Source of the DNA: Clostridiales bacterium | GTDB lineage: Bacteria; Bacillota; Clostridia; Lachnospirales; JAITVM01 | Assembly: GCA_031285815.1 (NCBI GenBank) | Contig: JAITVM010000145.1 | Location: 1 to 8,134, forward strand | Direction of reading: 5' to 3' | DNA length: 8,134 nt | Part shown: piece after piece, positions 6,697 through 8,134 of the stretch | How the letters are laid out: every line of letters starts with the position of its first letter | How positions within the stretch are numbered: the first letter of the stretch is position 1 | The notes under the pieces: model-generated | The model's database searches: none | Seen by the model: the letters and a program-made list of their open reading frames with translations, nothing else | Told to the model about the DNA's origin: nothing | Translations under genes and position numbers: made by a program

Positions 6697-6712
6697 AAGT
6701 CCGGTGATTAGT

Positions 6713-7336
6713 ATGATAGAAAAATTTAAAACCATCTACAAACACGCGCAAGAAGAACTTATTGAAAAAAAATCAAGGTTTATTGGGCAAGCATCCCCCG
6801 TTGAGGCGGAAGCCGGCGCCCTAGAATTTATTGAATCGGTACGGAAAAAACATTATAATGCCAGCCACACTGTTTTTGCCTATATTATAGGGCACAGCGA
6901 TTATTGCAGGTATTCGGACGATGGCGAGCCCTCAGGCACTGCCGGGATGCCCATTTTAAATATGCTGAAATCAGAACCCTTAACTAATATTGCAGTAACC
7001 GTCACCCGGTATTTTGGCGGCACGCTCTTGGGCACCGGTGGGCTTGCCCGTGCATACCAAGCCGCTGCAAAACAAGCGGTTAATTCTGCTGGAATAATTG
7101 AAAAAGCCCTATATCAAAAAATTTCAATCGCCTGTGGCTACGATTTATCTGGCAAAATAAAATATAATATTTTGGAAAACGAAAATATTATCTTAGACAC
7201 AATATATACAGGCCTGGTAGAATATATTGTGCTGGCGAAAATTTCAGAAACCGGCCAGTTCTTGGAGCTAATACGCGACTTAAGCTCCGGCACTATTAAA
7301 CCTACAATTTTGGAACAAGTTTGGCGGGTAACCTAA
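6713..7336 (+). CDS. YigZ/IMPACT family protein (UPF0029 plus DUF1949)
   Basis: The 207-residue cytoplasmic protein belongs to the YigZ/YvyE family, related to eukaryotic IMPACT. The bacterial function is not settled, so I give none. The N-terminal domain (about 1-120) has the signatures RYSDDGEPSGTAGMP (67-80) and TRYFGGTLLGTGGLARAY (98-115). The C-terminal part (about 135-195) fits the small ferredoxin-like DUF1949 domain. I start at the ATG at 6713, which has GGTGA 5 bases upstream and gives a family-like MIEKFKTIYKHAQEELIEKKSRF-type N terminus. The frame is open back to 6635, but those 26 residues are hydrophobic, not family-like, and would contain the predicted promoter. yebC follows after 40 bases with no terminator, so the two are probably cotranscribed. 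Confidence 0.93.
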   Translation: MIEKFKTIYKHAQEELIEKKSRFIGQASPVEAEAGALEFIESVRKKHYNASHTVFAYIIGHSDYCRYSDDGEPSGTAGMPILNMLKSEPLTNIAVTVTRYFGGTLLGTGGLARAYQAAAKQAVNSAGIIEKALYQKISIACGYDLSGKIKYNILENENIILDTIYTGLVEYIVLAKISETGQFLELIRDLSSGTIKPTILEQVWRVT

Positions 7337-7376
7337 AAGTAGGCAACTTATATTATTTTAAAGGGGAGTTTATAAA

Positions 7377-8072
7377 ATGTCCGGACACTCTAAATTTGCA
7401 AATATCAAACACAAAAAAGCGAAAAATGACGCTGTTAAGGGCAAAATTTATACTAAGCTTGGGCGTGAAATTGCTGTAGCCGTAAAATCCGGGGGAGGCG
7501 ACCCAAATATAAATGGCAAGCTCCGGGACGTTATCGCAAAAGCAAAGGCAAACAACATGCCTAACGACAGTATTGAACGCAGCATAAAAAAAGCCGAGGG
7601 CGACCCTTCCGGCGTTAATTATGAGAATGTTACCTATGAAGGCTATGGCCCAAACGGCATAGCTATCATAGTAGAGGCACTGACCGACAACCGCAACCGG
7701 GCGGCCGCCAATGTACGCAACGCTTTTTCAAAAGGCGGGGGCAACATGGGCACCACCGGGTGTGTTTCATTTATGTTTAAAGAGCTGGGGCAAATTATGG
7801 CACTTAAAAGCAGCTCAATAAACGAGGATGAACTAATGCTCCTTGCACTTGAAAATGGCGCGGCTGATTTTTCTGTTGAAGACGAAGGCTATATAATCCA
7901 ATGCGAGCCCGAAGATTTCCAAAGCCTCAAGGGGGCTTTGAGCGGCATAGAAATGGAATCTGCCGAAATAACTAAAATACCTGATACTTATGTTACATTA
8001 GCCGACCCGGAAGATATTAAAAAAATGAACAAGCTGCTTGACCTGTTAGATGATGAGGATGATGTCCAATAA
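7377..8072 (+). CDS. yebC: YebC/PmpR (TACO1) family protein, ending early at an in-frame TAA
   Basis: YebC-family proteins are cytoplasmic. They have been described as transcriptional regulators and, more recently, as translation factors that help ribosomes through proline-rich stretches. The start is certain: AAGGGGAG lies 8 bases before the ATG, and the protein opens with MSGHSKFANIKHKKAK (F7 where W is most common). Other family blocks are RDVIAKAKANNMPNDSIERS (about 50-69), VTYEGYGPNGIAIIVEALTDN (about 85-105), and NAFSKGGGNMGTTGCVSFMF (about 114-133). The product stops at 231 residues with LLDLLDDEDDVQ. The family normally continues with a short tail, and that tail is present in frame directly after the stop. 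The missing residues form the extreme C terminus, so the shortened protein may still work. Confidence 0.95.
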   Translation: MSGHSKFANIKHKKAKNDAVKGKIYTKLGREIAVAVKSGGGDPNINGKLRDVIAKAKANNMPNDSIERSIKKAEGDPSGVNYENVTYEGYGPNGIAIIVEALTDNRNRAAANVRNAFSKGGGNMGTTGCVSFMFKELGQIMALKSSSINEDELMLLALENGAADFSVEDEGYIIQCEPEDFQSLKGALSGIEMESAEITKIPDTYVTLADPEDIKKMNKLLDLLDDEDDVQ

Positions 8073-8096
8073 GTCTACCATAACTGGGAAGAATAG
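8073..8096 (+). other. Detached C-terminal tail of yebC, in frame after the TAA
   Basis: In the yebC frame, directly after TAA (8070-8072), the codons read V-Y-H-N-W-E-E and then TAG (8094-8096). DVQxVYHNWE is the usual ending of YebC proteins in Firmicutes, so this is the original C terminus. It is cut off by a single stop at the x position. Read through, the protein would be 239 residues. Confidence 0.85.
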
Positions 8097-8116
8097 ATGC
8101 CTAACTATTCAAATAG

Positions 8117-8134
8117 CAAAAAGCCCGCTAATGC
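8117..8134 (+). terminator. Probable 5' arm of a terminator cut off by the window end
   Basis: CAAAAAGCCCGCTAATGC has the A-tract plus GC-arm form of a bidirectional intrinsic terminator. The matching GCGGGC-T-tract would lie beyond the window. This is a guess from half a structure. Confidence 0.4.

Noticed and set aside
6635..6712. 26-residue N-terminal extension of the yigZ-family protein
   Set aside because: It is hydrophobic and not family-like, contains the predicted promoter, and has no ribosome site. The ATG at 6713 has GGTGA at good spacing.
8067..8096. Frameshift or TAA reassigned to an amino acid as the explanation of the yebC tail
   Set aside because: The tail is in the same frame, so no shift is needed. 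TAA closes folC, fhs, the cyclo-ligase, the GH18 gene and yigZ normally. A point nonsense change or sequence error is simpler.

Overview
The window looks like part of the chromosome of an anaerobic, probably spore-forming Bacillota of the class Clostridia. The evidence is a tetrahydrofolate (THF) riboswitch in front of a folT-type transporter gene, a clostridial-type formate--tetrahydrofolate ligase, a GH18/LysM/SH3 cell-wall hydrolase resembling spore cortex-lytic enzymes, and G-rich Shine-Dalgarno sites of the AAAGGGG type. I cannot name a genus. Nothing here looks mobile: I found no transposase, phage gene or CRISPR array.

Layout. Positions 1-57 hold the 3' part of a tRNA-Lys(UUU) on the + strand, followed by a bidirectional terminator shared with the convergent folT gene. 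Positions 122-4400, all on the - strand, form a one-carbon/folate cluster. In transcription order it is 5-formyl-THF cyclo-ligase, formate--THF ligase (fhs), folC, a THF riboswitch, and the folate ECF transporter S component (folT). A good sigma-A promoter (TTGACA, 17 bp, TGaTATCCT) lies in front of the first gene. Positions 4401-4670 are intergenic, with that promoter and a long hairpin. Positions 4671-6545 (- strand) encode a large GH18 protein with an unusual N-terminal region before its membrane segment. Positions 6546-6712 are a divergent promoter region. A yigZ/IMPACT-family gene and a yebC-family gene follow on the + strand, and the window ends inside what is probably the terminator after yebC.

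How the genes work together. FolT would bring in folates together with a shared ECF energy-coupling module that is not in this window. FolC adds glutamates and so traps them in the cell. Fhs loads formate onto THF, and the cyclo-ligase returns 5-formyl-THF to the active pool. The riboswitch lies after folC and before folT, so folate sensing should act on uptake alone and leave the interconversion enzymes on the upstream promoter. Its expression platform can be read in full: an antiterminator and a 13-bp terminator compete for the same strand, the 3' arm of the terminator contains the folT ribosome binding site, and the U-tract runs straight into the ATG.

The two observations most worth a second look are that compact riboswitch switch and the yebC 3' end. 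In yebC an in-frame TAA is followed, still in frame, by the conserved family tail VYHNWEE and then TAG.
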